Below, piece by piece: positions 34,477-43,992 of a stretch of 64,000 bases of DNA. Made by a program: the position numbers and the translations under genes. Position 1 is the stretch's first letter. Every line of letters begins with the position of its first letter. Origin of the DNA: Verrucomicrobiota bacterium JB023 (lineage in GTDB: Bacteria > Verrucomicrobiota > Verrucomicrobiia > Verrucomicrobiales > Akkermansiaceae); contig JAUTCR010000067.1 in NCBI GenBank assembly GCA_030673895.1, positions 1 through 64,000 of the forward strand. The letters are read 5' to 3'. The notes beneath the pieces were generated by a model. The model was not told where the DNA came from. It worked only from the letters and a program-made list of their open reading frames with translations, and did not search any database.

Positions 34477-35565
34477 GTGGCCAGAGAGATAAATCAACAG
34501 GCAATTGCCGACCGTTTGAACATATCGCGGGCAACGGTTTCCCGTTGCTTCACCGGACATGCCGGCATCAGTCCGGTGACGCGAGCCAAGGTCTTTCAAG
34601 TGGCGGCGGAGTTGGGTTACACCCACATGGAGACGCGAACGCCCTCCGCGAAGAAAAAGAGCCGCAGCGGAGCGCACTTCACCGTTCTCATCTGTTCGGA
34701 GCCCGATGAATACTTTCATGGTGCCTATCAGAGCCCGGGGGAGCAAATCATGGCGGGGGTCTCGGAATATGCCCAAGTTCACCAAGCGCGGGTCGATGTG
34801 CATATCATCCCACCGCAGGTGAGAAGCATCGGGAATCCGGCCTTCGACGGTATTGAAGGCCTCTCCAAGCGCGGCAAGTCCGGTGTGTTGCTGATTTATC
34901 CATTCCCCAAGCCGATCGTCAGTGAACTGTCTCTGAAGTTTCCCTTGGTCTCTCTGGTGGATCAGGCTGATTATAGTAATTTTGATTGTGTCGATGTGGA
35001 CCACTCGGGGGGGATCGCAATGGTGGTCGACCACTTGGTCGCTGCCGGGCATCAGCGTATTGGCTTCTATACCCGCGACTATCCGGTGGAGGCGTCGTGG
35101 TCTTTCCGACGATACAGCGCCTTCGTCGAGAAGATGGCGAGATTGGAGCTCAAAGTCTCCCCCGATGACATTATCGGCATGTTCCCGCAGCGGAAATATG
35201 AGGTCGAGCGAAGCATTGACGAGGCCGCGCGCCGGACATCTCTTGGCGTGACCGCTTGGATTTGTGCTGCTGATCACCAAGCTTTCGACCTAGTGAATGG
35301 TCTTCGCGCACGAGGGGTTCGGGTTCCCGAGGATGTTTCGGTCACTGGTTTTGACGGGCTAGCCCGGTCTCCCGAGCTGCCCAATCTGACCACGGTGGAA
35401 ATTCCCTTCCGGGATATCGGGATGACGGGGGCCGAGCGCTTGGCCTCCCGGCTCAATCGCCGCTTCCATGGTCGTCGTCATGTCTCCGTGATGGGGAACC
35501 TCCGGGAAGGTGAGACGGTGGGGCCTCCTCGTAGTAATCCACAGCCTATCGCGGTGAGCGGTTGA
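34477..35565 (+). CDS. LacI-family transcriptional regulator
   Basis: 362 residues from GTG. The N-terminal helix-turn-helix QQAIADRLNISRATVSRCFTGHAGIS has the usual A-x-x-x-[GN]-[IV]-S-x-x-T-V-S-R core, followed by the hinge (KVFQVAAELGY) and a periplasmic-binding-protein-like effector domain (FTVLICSEPDEYFHG to the end, with VSVTGFDGLARSPELP). Probably controls the flanking glycan-use genes in response to a sugar. It ends 17 bases before the convergent transporter gene. Confidence 0.92.
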   Translation: MAREINQQAIADRLNISRATVSRCFTGHAGISPVTRAKVFQVAAELGYTHMETRTPSAKKKSRSGAHFTVLICSEPDEYFHGAYQSPGEQIMAGVSEYAQVHQARVDVHIIPPQVRSIGNPAFDGIEGLSKRGKSGVLLIYPFPKPIVSELSLKFPLVSLVDQADYSNFDCVDVDHSGGIAMVVDHLVAAGHQRIGFYTRDYPVEASWSFRRYSAFVEKMARLELKVSPDDIIGMFPQRKYEVERSIDEAARRTSLGVTAWICAADHQAFDLVNGLRARGVRVPEDVSVTGFDGLARSPELPNLTTVEIPFRDIGMTGAERLASRLNRRFHGRRHVSVMGNLREGETVGPPRSNPQPIAVSG

Positions 35566-35582
35566 GCAGGGTGGCAAGTTCT

Positions 35583-36971
35583 TCAAGCGTGGTCTTCGGC
35601 CTCACGCTCTCTCCTCTCGGCCAGTTCACGCACGACGGTTTGCATCTGCTGGTGGCTGAGCTTGTAGCCCAAGAGAATGATGCCGGTAGCTACGGCGAGA
35701 AGGCCGGGAATGAGACTGAAGATGATGCGTAGGCCGTTGAGGGTCGCTTCGCTGGGCGCTTGGTCGGCGACAAATCCGAACAAGGCGAGGGTCCAGCCAC
35801 AGAGGCTTCCCCCGAGGCTGATGCCAAGCTTTTGCGCAAACATGGCTGCCGAGAAGGCAAGACCTGTCATGCGGTGGCCGAATTTCCATTCTCCGAAGTC
35901 CGCCACATCCGTATAGATGGCCCAGACGAGGGCGGGCGTCGGGCCTGCCAGGAGATTCGTGATCAAATTGACGATGACCATCGTGAGGTAGGCATCGCGG
36001 GGGATGAAGAAGAAGCTGCAGATACTCAGACCGTTGAGAATGGTGAGAGCCATGAGCGAATTCCGTTTCCCGAAGCGGCGGGAGAGGTGTCCGGTGAAGA
36101 AGACTCCGAGAATGAAGGCGAGCGTCCCGGTCGTCATGACGAAGGAGGTTCTGTCCAAGAACCACCAGTAGGGACTCGCGTCCGCCCCAGCATAGTATTT
36201 GTAATAGTGGGGTGTGACGGTCCAGCGAATCGCCGCGCTGGAGAGGGTGAGAAGGGCGGCCAGGGCCATGATGACCCAAGGCCGATTCTTGAAAAGAAGT
36301 CGCGCATCGTTAGCAAGCGAACTTCTCGTTTTGGGTGGTTTGACTCGTTCGCGAGTTCCCGCAAAGGTCAGGAGGAAGAAAAGAATGGCCAGGAAGGCAA
36401 GGATCGCCATCGTGTGGGGAAATCCCTTGCCCTCGTCTCCTCCCCCTAACAATCGAACCAAAGGAAGAAAGGCCAGGGAGACCAGCAGCTGTCCGCTAAA
36501 GGCTCCTACGAAGCGAAAGGTCGACAGGGAGGTTCGCTCCTCGGGGGATGCGGACATGACACCCATCAGCGCGGAGTAGGGGACATTGATGGCGGTGTAA
36601 GCCGTCATCAGGAGGATGTAGGTGACATAGGCATAGATGAGCTTGCAGCTTTCACCCAAGGCTGGATTGGCGAAGGCCAGGTAGCCAGCAAGGCCCGCCG
36701 GGACCGCCATCCAGAGCAGATAGGGCCGATAGACGCCGAAGCGGGAGCGGGTGCGATCCGACAGGCTGCCCATGAGAGGGTCGCTGATCGCATCCCAAAG
36801 TCGGGTAACTAACAATAGCGAGCCCGCAGCCGCAGGGTGCAGCATGAAGACATCGGTGTAGAAGTAGAAGATGAAGACATTGACGGCATGAAAGAAGATG
36901 TTCGATGCCGTATCTCCGAGGCTGTAGCTCACCTTCTCCCGAGTGGTGAGTCGGGAAGAAGGAAGGTTCAT
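35583..36971 (-). CDS. GPH-type (MelB-like) sugar:cation symporter
   Basis: 462 residues, twelve predicted membrane helices. VSYSLGDTASNIFFHAVNVFIFYFYTDVF and WDAISDPLMGSLSDRTRSRFGVYRPYLLW are hallmark GPH segments, with the D-P-x-x-G-x-x-x-D-R-T motif for cation and sugar coupling. Imports a mono- or oligosaccharide or uronate with Na+ or H+. 12 bases downstream of the large protein gene, same strand, so probably one operon. Confidence 0.88.
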   Translation of the reverse strand: MNLPSSRLTTREKVSYSLGDTASNIFFHAVNVFIFYFYTDVFMLHPAAAGSLLLVTRLWDAISDPLMGSLSDRTRSRFGVYRPYLLWMAVPAGLAGYLAFANPALGESCKLIYAYVTYILLMTAYTAINVPYSALMGVMSASPEERTSLSTFRFVGAFSGQLLVSLAFLPLVRLLGGGDEGKGFPHTMAILAFLAILFFLLTFAGTRERVKPPKTRSSLANDARLLFKNRPWVIMALAALLTLSSAAIRWTVTPHYYKYYAGADASPYWWFLDRTSFVMTTGTLAFILGVFFTGHLSRRFGKRNSLMALTILNGLSICSFFFIPRDAYLTMVIVNLITNLLAGPTPALVWAIYTDVADFGEWKFGHRMTGLAFSAAMFAQKLGISLGGSLCGWTLALFGFVADQAPSEATLNGLRIIFSLIPGLLAVATGIILLGYKLSHQQMQTVVRELAERREREAEDHA

Positions 36972-36983
36972 GGTGTTGTTTGG

Positions 36984-39900
36984 TTAGACGTCCAGCAGAC
37001 AGCTGGACGGAATGGTGACCTCGATCCTTTTGAGCGAAATATCACGGGAAACTAAATAACAAGTGACTTCGCGTGATAGCAAGGCTTGAGGAAAAATCTT
37101 ATGGCCTCCATCGATAAAAAAGACGGTGGCCTCATAGTCTGTTGCTTCCGTCGATTCCGAATAGATGATCGGCGTGTTGGCATAGGTGAAGCGCAACGAG
37201 CCTTGCTCAGGATGTGACGGGTTGGCTGTCGTCAATTCCGACCTTCGTAGTAGCTTCGGTTGAAACCTTATCAGGCCCCGCTCGAACCGGACGCCCAACT
37301 CGCCGAAGCGAGCGATAATTCCTTCCTTGGCGTGGCCGGTCAGCCCCGGCTGCTGGGCACCTCCATGGCCCGGGCTGTGACTGTAAGGATCGTGGGGAAA
37401 GGCACCGTAACTGCGCGCCGTCTGGCGAAAGCCGAGCCCGCTCTGGATCTGATGGTAGCTGGCGGCGAGACGATGGAAGGTCTCCTGTCCGACTGCGCTG
37501 AGAGCCACCTCTTGGGTGGCGACGAGAAGCTTGGAGACCATGTGCCAATAGACACAACCCAGGCCTTCATAACTGAACATCCGGCCACTGCGGCCGGTGA
37601 ACATCCGATGCTGGAAGGTCTCTTCATAGAGGGCGAGGATGGCGGCCCGGTCTGCCTCGAGAGCTGGATGACGGGTGCTCAGCTTCGTCACGCGATTGTC
37701 CAGCTCCGCTGCATTGGTGAGGTCGGCATGGAAGCGGAAGCCGCAGGTGCTATCCTCGACGAGTAAGCTTTCGTCACCCACCGCAATGAGCTTGGCCAAG
37801 CCGGGGATGGCTAGCGCAGCCGAGGGGGTGACTTGGTTCGACTCGAGAAATCCATCAATCTCGGCGTCCGGATAGAGGGTGTAGGTGGGATGGCGGTCTG
37901 AGCGCAGCTTGCTGGTTGCGAGGCGGTCTAGTAGGTCGGCGGCTTCTTCCGTGCCAAGGATCCCGGAGGTCAGAATGGCGACCTGGCCCTCAAGCATGAG
38001 CTGGAGATGGCGGAGAGTGAACGAGTCACCGTCAGCAACCAAGACGTTGTAGGCGTGCCATAGTCCATCAGGGCGTTGGTTCTCCCTCAGGGTGGCCCGG
38101 AGGCAGACGGAGGCCCGTTCAAGGAACGAGAGTAAGGCTTCCGCGGAGACCGAGGTCTTGTCCTGTTCTGCTATCGCGTAGACGGCTTCGCGATACTGTT
38201 GCCCGGCCAGGCCAAGCTTCTTGGCGAGTTGGAATCGCTCTTCTCCGTTCAAGTCGTTCACTTCAAGCCAGCGGGGGCTGGCGAGGCCAGCGCCGAGCTC
38301 GGTGAGGAATCGGGCGAGCGGTGGCGAGAGCTGGTAGGAGGAAGCAGCTTGTTCGCCCAGAGTGGATTTGAGAAAGCTGAAGTAGCGATGAAGATAGGCG
38401 GTGGTGACGACGGAGAGCCCCGGCCCGGCCAGTGCGTTATTGGCGTCATTCCATTCCGGCCGTTGCGTGTTCATCCAGATGCCTCCTCCGGGGACGAGAT
38501 TCGCCAGCTTGACGAGGGCAGGGATGAGCAGCTTCTCAAGCATGGTAGCGCGCACAATCTCGCCCGACGGAGTCCGGAGGAGAAAGGCGTCGGCTCCTTC
38601 CTCCTCGCGCGCTGTGTGCAGGTTCTCGTGTCGTTCCCAGTCAAAGCGAATACTGGCGCGTGGGTTGGCAAGGATCTCCTCCCAGGATTTCAATCGATAG
38701 GGAACATCAACGAAGACAAAGTTGGGTTTATCCAGGTTGTTCGCGAGATTTTTGGGATGAATTCCGGCCTTCATCTCGAGGAGCTTGAGGAGGTAGATGA
38801 TCTGATGGTCGCCCCAATAGCCAATCGAAGCCCAAGGGTCCTCGGGATCGGGGACCTCCCAATCCACACCCTCGGAAGTGACGCGGTAGGGATTGTAACC
38901 GTCGATGGTTGAGGCATTAAGAAACTTGGAGATGAATGCGGGAAGATACTCGGGGAAGCTCAGTGCCAGCGCCTTCCAGTTCTGGAAGATGTCCCGCCAG
39001 TTTCCTTCGTAGTGATGGCGGTCGGATTCGTTGCCCTTTAGATTGCGGATGAAAAAGCGGTTCCAAGGACGGCTCGGGTCTCCATGTCTCCGGCTCATGA
39101 CGAGAGGAAGATACTCGGTGGCGAGTCGAAGGAGATCGACATCACCGGTCTCGGAGAGGCGGGCTAGAAGCTCGCGCCGCGGCAAGCTCTCGGGTAGGCT
39201 GAGCAGTGTTTCTTCATGCCTCGATGCCAAGGGCCGGTTTTGTGTCTGAAGGTAATTGAGAAAGGGTGCGCGCCTCAGCGAATAGCCGTCTTCCGGCACG
39301 CCTCCACGCATGATGTTGCAGAGAGTATTCTGGTAGTGATAGAGGGCGACATCCCGCTCGGCGGAATGCTGGACACCGTCTGAAGAAGCGACAAGCTGGA
39401 AGAGGGCTTGGCGTCCTTGCTCGATATCGGTGAAGACGTCGGCCAAGAAACTTTCGGGCTCATTGAGCCTTTGGAGGAGCTTCGCTGTCTCGGCCTGGGT
39501 CTTGTTGATGTCCGCGACGATGTGCCAGCGGAGCGACTGCCGGGGGGCGAGGGTGACCTCGTGCGCGAGGAAGAAGGCGCCCCGTTTCCCCCGGGCCCGT
39601 GCACGATCCTCGACGTGCTGGCCCCGCAGGAAGGTGAGGGCGTCTGGCCGGGTGAGCAGCGTCCGGCTGCCCTCTAGGCCATGCGTCCAGACGGTGGTGG
39701 CAAGCAGGGATTCCAAGGGCTTCGGCTCGTCGGTGATGCCGGAAGCCAAGCGGTGGATTAGGAGCCTGCCATCCGCCAATAATTCACTATGCTTGTATCC
39801 GTCAGCGAGGCAGGAGTACTGTAGCTGGGTCCGGTTCGAGACACCTGCGGGGAGGAAATTGTCGATTCCATCAACTAGGCGGAGGGGGACCTCGCGCTCG

Positions 39901-40388
39901 CTGCGATTAATCAGCTCGGTGGTGCGCACGAAGCCGTAGGATGCGGAGAAGCGCCAGCGGTAGCGAATCACTAGATCCAATCCGTCATGCCTCTCCTCGA
40001 AGATCACCTCATCACTGGTGACACTTTTCGAGAGTCGTCGCTCTCCATCCGCATTCTGCCGAAGCGATGGGGTGAAGGGATTCCACAGAATGTCGCCGGA
40101 TTGCAGGGCTGTCCATGGGCCCGTGCTATTCCAGCTGTCCATGATCTTATCGACAGTCTGGTAAGGGAAGAGGGAGTTCTCAGCCGATTCCCGGCCGGCG
40201 GCCAGCGAGCCGTGGCTGCTGAGGAACATCCACTGGTCGCCCGGACTAACGAGGCTGAAGAAAAAAGGCTCGAAGGTTTCGAGGTGCTCAATGGTTACGT
40301 AATCCTGCGGCGCGGAAGCCTCTGCCTGTCGTGCCGGCGGGGGCGAGGGCAAGGGTGAGCTGTTATCTGAAAGAGATGAGGTGGACAT
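36984..40388 (-). CDS. very large uncharacterised cytosolic protein, glycoside-enzyme-like
   Basis: 1134 residues from MSTSSLSDN (40388); the ORF track starts 38 codons earlier. No signal peptide. N-terminal half is beta-rich (about 25-330), as in the super-sandwich domain of glycoside phosphorylases and some glucosidases, then an all-helical half with NWRDIFQNWKALALSFPEYL, YWGDHQIIYLLKLLEMKAG and GGGIWMNTQRPEWNDANNAL. These motifs are very likely conserved but I do not recognise a characterised family. Beta-sandwich plus helical toroid and the neighbouring GPH transporter suggest it processes the imported sugar, perhaps by phosphorolysis; this is inference. Function unassigned. Confidence 0.7.
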   Translation of the reverse strand: MSTSSLSDNSSPLPSPPPARQAEASAPQDYVTIEHLETFEPFFFSLVSPGDQWMFLSSHGSLAAGRESAENSLFPYQTVDKIMDSWNSTGPWTALQSGDILWNPFTPSLRQNADGERRLSKSVTSDEVIFEERHDGLDLVIRYRWRFSASYGFVRTTELINRSEREVPLRLVDGIDNFLPAGVSNRTQLQYSCLADGYKHSELLADGRLLIHRLASGITDEPKPLESLLATTVWTHGLEGSRTLLTRPDALTFLRGQHVEDRARARGKRGAFFLAHEVTLAPRQSLRWHIVADINKTQAETAKLLQRLNEPESFLADVFTDIEQGRQALFQLVASSDGVQHSAERDVALYHYQNTLCNIMRGGVPEDGYSLRRAPFLNYLQTQNRPLASRHEETLLSLPESLPRRELLARLSETGDVDLLRLATEYLPLVMSRRHGDPSRPWNRFFIRNLKGNESDRHHYEGNWRDIFQNWKALALSFPEYLPAFISKFLNASTIDGYNPYRVTSEGVDWEVPDPEDPWASIGYWGDHQIIYLLKLLEMKAGIHPKNLANNLDKPNFVFVDVPYRLKSWEEILANPRASIRFDWERHENLHTAREEEGADAFLLRTPSGEIVRATMLEKLLIPALVKLANLVPGGGIWMNTQRPEWNDANNALAGPGLSVVTTAYLHRYFSFLKSTLGEQAASSYQLSPPLARFLTELGAGLASPRWLEVNDLNGEERFQLAKKLGLAGQQYREAVYAIAEQDKTSVSAEALLSFLERASVCLRATLRENQRPDGLWHAYNVLVADGDSFTLRHLQLMLEGQVAILTSGILGTEEAADLLDRLATSKLRSDRHPTYTLYPDAEIDGFLESNQVTPSAALAIPGLAKLIAVGDESLLVEDSTCGFRFHADLTNAAELDNRVTKLSTRHPALEADRAAILALYEETFQHRMFTGRSGRMFSYEGLGCVYWHMVSKLLVATQEVALSAVGQETFHRLAASYHQIQSGLGFRQTARSYGAFPHDPYSHSPGHGGAQQPGLTGHAKEGIIARFGELGVRFERGLIRFQPKLLRRSELTTANPSHPEQGSLRFTYANTPIIYSESTEATDYEATVFFIDGGHKIFPQALLSREVTCYLVSRDISLKRIEVTIPSSCLLDV

Positions 40389-40890
40389 GCGTTGTCGATT
40401 AGGAAGTTGTGCGGAGGCGACCCGCAGGCGGGGGCATGTGAGCTTGAGCGACAGCGGTTGCAGGAAGTTGCATAGCACGGTTTCGCTGTGGCGGACAACC
40501 ATGATTCATAGAATTTAAGAAGAGCGGGCCTTGTTCGATAAAAGCTGGCAAAGCAAAAAAGAGAATTGCTCCAGCGAGGAGCTTTGGCTGTCGGATGAAC
40601 CGCCTTGAGAGCCACCGTTCGAAGAAACGAACGTTACATCGATCGCTCTTCGTGCTCTCGATTCAGAGGGGGACCTGCGGGAAAAGACGTGGATGCAAGT
40701 GAACGGGGCAAGTGTTAAGAATTCTAATTCATTGAGCACGAAAGGTTTGATGGGTTGTCTCTCGTGGAAAAAGACAAGATGGTAAAAAAGTCTTTCAGGC
40801 TTGCATTTCTGGCATCATTCCTGCATACATTGCCTCGTTATTTGCGGGACCGCTTAAATTGGGTTGAGCGTTACTTTCAAGCAACCGGCA
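40389..40890. other. gene-poor intergenic region with a small palindrome
   Basis: Lies between the divergent large protein gene and the repeat-domain protein gene. It contains an inverted repeat CGTTCG-AAGAAA-CGAACG (40616-40633) that could be an operator for the divergent genes. ORF 40755-40958 runs through a terminator and has no protein character that I can support. Confidence 0.45.
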
Positions 40891-40932
40891 AGACCTCCCT
40901 CGGATTTGACTATCCAGGGAGGTCTCTTTTTT
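40891..40932 (+). terminator. strong terminator in the leader of the repeat-domain protein gene
   Basis: AGACCTCCCT and AGGGAGGTCT (perfect 10 bp, 15-base loop) followed by CTTTTTT. It is 66 bases before the 40998 start on the same strand, and no gene ends ahead of it, so it either closes a short upstream RNA or acts as an attenuator. Confidence 0.8.
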
Positions 40933-40997
40933 GCCGCAGTGTTTCGCGCTTGTCCTAAAAGTCAGCATTCTCTAATACTTTAGCTAATTGTTTAGCG

Positions 40998-43436
40998 ATG
41001 AGTATTCTGCCTGCTGCGTCTTTCGCATTATCAATCGGCCTCGCCTTATTGGCGAAGGGAGAGCCAGTGTTTTTCCCCAACGGCGACTTCACAGTCGGCG
41101 GGGGTGCCTCTTGGTCAGAGCTTAGCGGGGAAGGCGACTTTCTCTTCACCTACCCAGAAACAGGCGGAAATCCCGGTGGATTTGTCGAGATTGACCAGGT
41201 TCCCGGGAGTGGGGGTTTTGGAATCCTCATCTCGGACGGCAACGAGGTGACGCCGCTCACCACGCTCGGTCTGGTGGCCGGCGGCTTTTACACCTTTAGC
41301 CTCGATATGCTGATCGTCGACGGCAGCGAGATCGGGGGGGTGAAAGTGGATTTCTATTCGGGTGATTCGTTGATTGCCTCGACTGGAGACATGCGACTCG
41401 AGACGATCGGTGATGGCACCAGTTGGGAGTCCTACGATTATCTTGTCGAAATTCCCCCCCAAGCCGATGGGCTGAAGGCCGTCCTGCTATGGGGAGAGGG
41501 GGCGATCGTGGGCTACGACAATATCAGGGTGGATGATGAGGCGATTCTCCCGGTCTCTGACATCCCGGACGCCGATTTTTCGGCAAGCGATTCGACGGCT
41601 TTCTGGGACTTTGATAGTGGGTTTGGAACTCTATCCGCTAGCTTCCCGGCTACGGGAGGCAATCTTGACGGCCACGCCGTGATTGACCACTCAACCAATG
41701 ATGGAGGGTTCGGCGTCCTCGTCTCGAATTCGGATCAACCCCTTTCGTTGGCGGCGCTCGGATTAGTTCCGGGCGAGTCCTATCGCTTCAGTCAAGATAT
41801 GAAGATCCTCGGAGGCTCATCCGGAGCGATTGGTGGATTGAAGGTCGATTTCTTCAATACCTGGAACTACAGCCTGCCTGATGGGGTCCCCGTCAGCTCG
41901 ACCACGGACCTGAGGCCGGACCTCATTGGTGACGGTTCGACTTGGGAGACTTATGACTTCACGGTCACCGTCCCGGAGAACGCGAGTGGTTTCAAAATCG
42001 TCCCCCTCTGGGGACCCGGCTCAATCGTTGGCTACGACAACATCGCCGTCGATCCCGAGCCATTAGGAAGCGCGCCGATTACCGAGATACCGAATGGTGA
42101 CTTCGGTTCGAATGGTTTGGCTTGGTCGCCCGTCGGGGTGGAGCACACCACCTTTTCCTACCCGACGGAGGGAGGTCACCCCGGAGGGTTCGGCATCATG
42201 GACAATGATGGAGCGGGCTACGGCGTGTGGGTGGCCAATGGGGGCGCGGAGATTCCGCTGTCGGGTCTTAATTTGCAGCCAGGAGAAGCCTACGTCTTTA
42301 GCCAGGACATGAAGCTCATCCGCGGCGAAAACATCGGGGGGCTTAAGGTTGAGTTCTTCGCCCAAGGCGTTGAGATAGCGGAGACGGCGGACTTGTATCT
42401 TCCTCTCTCCGGCGATGGGTCGGAGTGGGCAAGCTATGAATTCACGGTGAGCATCCCCGAGGAGGCTGATGCCTTCAAGCTGGTGCCGCTCTGGGGGCCG
42501 GGGTCGGCGGTGGGCTTCGATAATTTCATGGTGAGTGACCAGCCGGTCTCCCTTCCTCCCATACGGAACGCCTCCTTTGAGGACGGAGGACTGCACTGGT
42601 ATCAGGAGGGTGAGGGGACTGCCTTCAGTTTCGCCCCTTCCGGTGGCAACCCCGGAGCTTACGCGGTCATGGCCAATGAGGGGTATGGATACGGTGTCCT
42701 GGTGGCCAACGGAGGAGCCGAGATCGGATTGCAGGAGCTGGGGATGACGGCGGGGATGACCTATCGCTTCTCACAGGATATGGTGATCCTTGAGGGCAGT
42801 GCCATCGGTGGTTTTAAGGTGGATTTCTTCGCGGGCGGGGAGCTGGTGGGGAGCACTGGAGATCTCTTTCCGACTCCAGCTGCGCCGGCAGGGGCCTGGG
42901 CAAGCTACGACTTCGAGGTGTCCATCCCGGCAGCGGTGGAAAGCCTCAAGGTGGTTCTTCTTTGGGCGGAAGGCGCTACGGTGGGCTTCGACAACATCAC
43001 CTACTCCAGCGAGCCGCTCGCGGTACCCGACACCTTCGCGGATTGGATCGCCGCTTATCCGGGGGTTGGCGAGGAAACAGGCTTTCTTGATGATCCTGAC
43101 GGGGATGGCTTGAGCAATGGGGTGGAAAACCTTTTCGGCTCGGACCCGTCCGCCTTCTCGCCTGGGCTTCTTGTGAGCCGGAGGGAGGGGAATCGCTTCA
43201 TCATAACCCACCCGTCAGGTGAGGCCGCGAGTGACGTGGGGGGACCAATCTATCATTGGTCGACTAACTTGGAGAATTTCCATCCCGACGGGGCCAGCGT
43301 GGGCGGTGTTGAAGTTATTTTCTCAATCGCGGAGGATACACCCGCCGAGGGCATGGTCGAGGTTTCGGCCAATGTGGACGGTGGCTTGCCTCCTGCCCTA
43401 TTCCTCCGGGTATCTGCTGTGCAGGCACTCCCTTAG
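40998..43436 (+). CDS. secreted protein with four tandem beta-sandwich-like repeats
   Basis: 812 residues. Signal peptide, then four homologous repeats of about 165 residues (about 25-180, 185-355, 360-520, 525-690). Each has the same march: N-G-D/S-F start, P-x-x-G-G-x-P-G-G, F-S/Q-D-M-x-I-[LV]-x-G, IGGLKVDFF, and VLLWGEGAIVGYDNI (variants LWGPGSIVGYDNI, LWAEGATVGFDNI). This resembles carbohydrate-binding CBM4/9-like jelly rolls. A linker with FADWIAAYPGVG and DDPDGDGLSNGVENLFG (a calcium-loop-like motif common at the C-terminal end of Verrucomicrobiota secreted proteins) follows. No catalytic domain is seen; probably a surface or matrix protein. Confidence 0.75.
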   Translation: MSILPAASFALSIGLALLAKGEPVFFPNGDFTVGGGASWSELSGEGDFLFTYPETGGNPGGFVEIDQVPGSGGFGILISDGNEVTPLTTLGLVAGGFYTFSLDMLIVDGSEIGGVKVDFYSGDSLIASTGDMRLETIGDGTSWESYDYLVEIPPQADGLKAVLLWGEGAIVGYDNIRVDDEAILPVSDIPDADFSASDSTAFWDFDSGFGTLSASFPATGGNLDGHAVIDHSTNDGGFGVLVSNSDQPLSLAALGLVPGESYRFSQDMKILGGSSGAIGGLKVDFFNTWNYSLPDGVPVSSTTDLRPDLIGDGSTWETYDFTVTVPENASGFKIVPLWGPGSIVGYDNIAVDPEPLGSAPITEIPNGDFGSNGLAWSPVGVEHTTFSYPTEGGHPGGFGIMDNDGAGYGVWVANGGAEIPLSGLNLQPGEAYVFSQDMKLIRGENIGGLKVEFFAQGVEIAETADLYLPLSGDGSEWASYEFTVSIPEEADAFKLVPLWGPGSAVGFDNFMVSDQPVSLPPIRNASFEDGGLHWYQEGEGTAFSFAPSGGNPGAYAVMANEGYGYGVLVANGGAEIGLQELGMTAGMTYRFSQDMVILEGSAIGGFKVDFFAGGELVGSTGDLFPTPAAPAGAWASYDFEVSIPAAVESLKVVLLWAEGATVGFDNITYSSEPLAVPDTFADWIAAYPGVGEETGFLDDPDGDGLSNGVENLFGSDPSAFSPGLLVSRREGNRFIITHPSGEAASDVGGPIYHWSTNLENFHPDGASVGGVEVIFSIAEDTPAEGMVEVSANVDGGLPPALFLRVSAVQALP

Positions 43437-43525
43437 CGGGAGTCCAGCCGGCGGGGTGCGGGCGCCGGCTTGTCCCGAATTTGAGTTTTACGGGGCGAGG
43501 TGCTGCTCTCAAGGGCGCGCAAAAA

Positions 43526-43554
43526 AGCCTGGCCACAGGGCCAGGCTCTTTTTT
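43526..43554. terminator. bidirectional terminator after the repeat-domain protein gene
   Basis: AGCCTGGCC-ACAG-GGCCAGGCT, perfect 9-bp stem, with A6 on the 5' side and CTTTTTT on the 3' side. Serves the plus-strand repeat-protein gene and could also stop the minus-strand transcript of the 43620 gene. Confidence 0.9.
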
Positions 43555-43676
43555 GGGGGGTGGGGGCTATTGGGGGTTGTTGGGGGCAGGAGTTGGGGAA
43601 CTCCGGGGATTACTGGGGGCTAGTTGGGGGTTGGGGAATGGGGATTTCGGGGATTAATTGCTTCTTTATTGGGGGG
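43555..43676 (+). repeat. G-tract array with strong G-quadruplex potential
   Basis: Twelve runs of four to six G within about 122 bases, separated by short AT-rich spacers, including GGGGGGTGGGGGCTATT and TTGGGGGTTGTTGGGGG. It starts directly after the T-run of the terminator and reaches into the C-terminal codons of the minus-strand ORF at 43620. Confidence 0.85.
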
Positions 43677-43880
43677 CAATGAGACGTTTGAAATCTTTAG
43701 GGAGTGTTTGGAATATCTTGCTGGAGCAATCAACTCGGATGCTGAATCGGCGAAGGCGAGCGCATTTGCTTTCTCCTCCGCCATCGTCCCAGCTCGCTGT
43801 CCACTGAGATGTTGGCAAGCTCCGAAAATTGCGGACACCATGAGTAAGAGTTGGAAGGTCTGTTGGTTCCGGCTCATCAT
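43620..43880 (-). CDS. small secreted protein of unknown function
   Basis: 86 residues from MMSRNQQTFQ, with a GAGGGAG ribosome site about 14 bases upstream. Signal-peptide-like start (QQTFQLLLMVSAIFGACQ) and a hydrophilic remainder. The cysteine (GAC) could be a lipobox remnant, but the context is not a good lipobox. The last residues (NPRNPHSPTPN) are encoded by the C-rich complement of the G-tract array. The longer ORF-track start at 43961 is less likely. Coding status only moderately supported. Confidence 0.45.
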   Translation of the reverse strand: MMSRNQQTFQLLLMVSAIFGACQHLSGQRAGTMAEEKANALAFADSASELIAPARYSKHSLKISNVSLPPNKEAINPRNPHSPTPN

Positions 43881-43992
43881 GGTTAACTTACTCCCTCGGT
43901 TGACGTAGGGAGGAAAACAGAACTTGTAATAGTGTGCAACATAATTCCAAAAAAATTGCACTTTAGTGGCCAGAATCGGCCGAATATCCCCT

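Noticed and set aside
40755-40958. 67-residue plus-strand ORF
   Set aside because: It reads straight through a strong terminator hairpin and has no recognisable domain; more likely leader or RNA.
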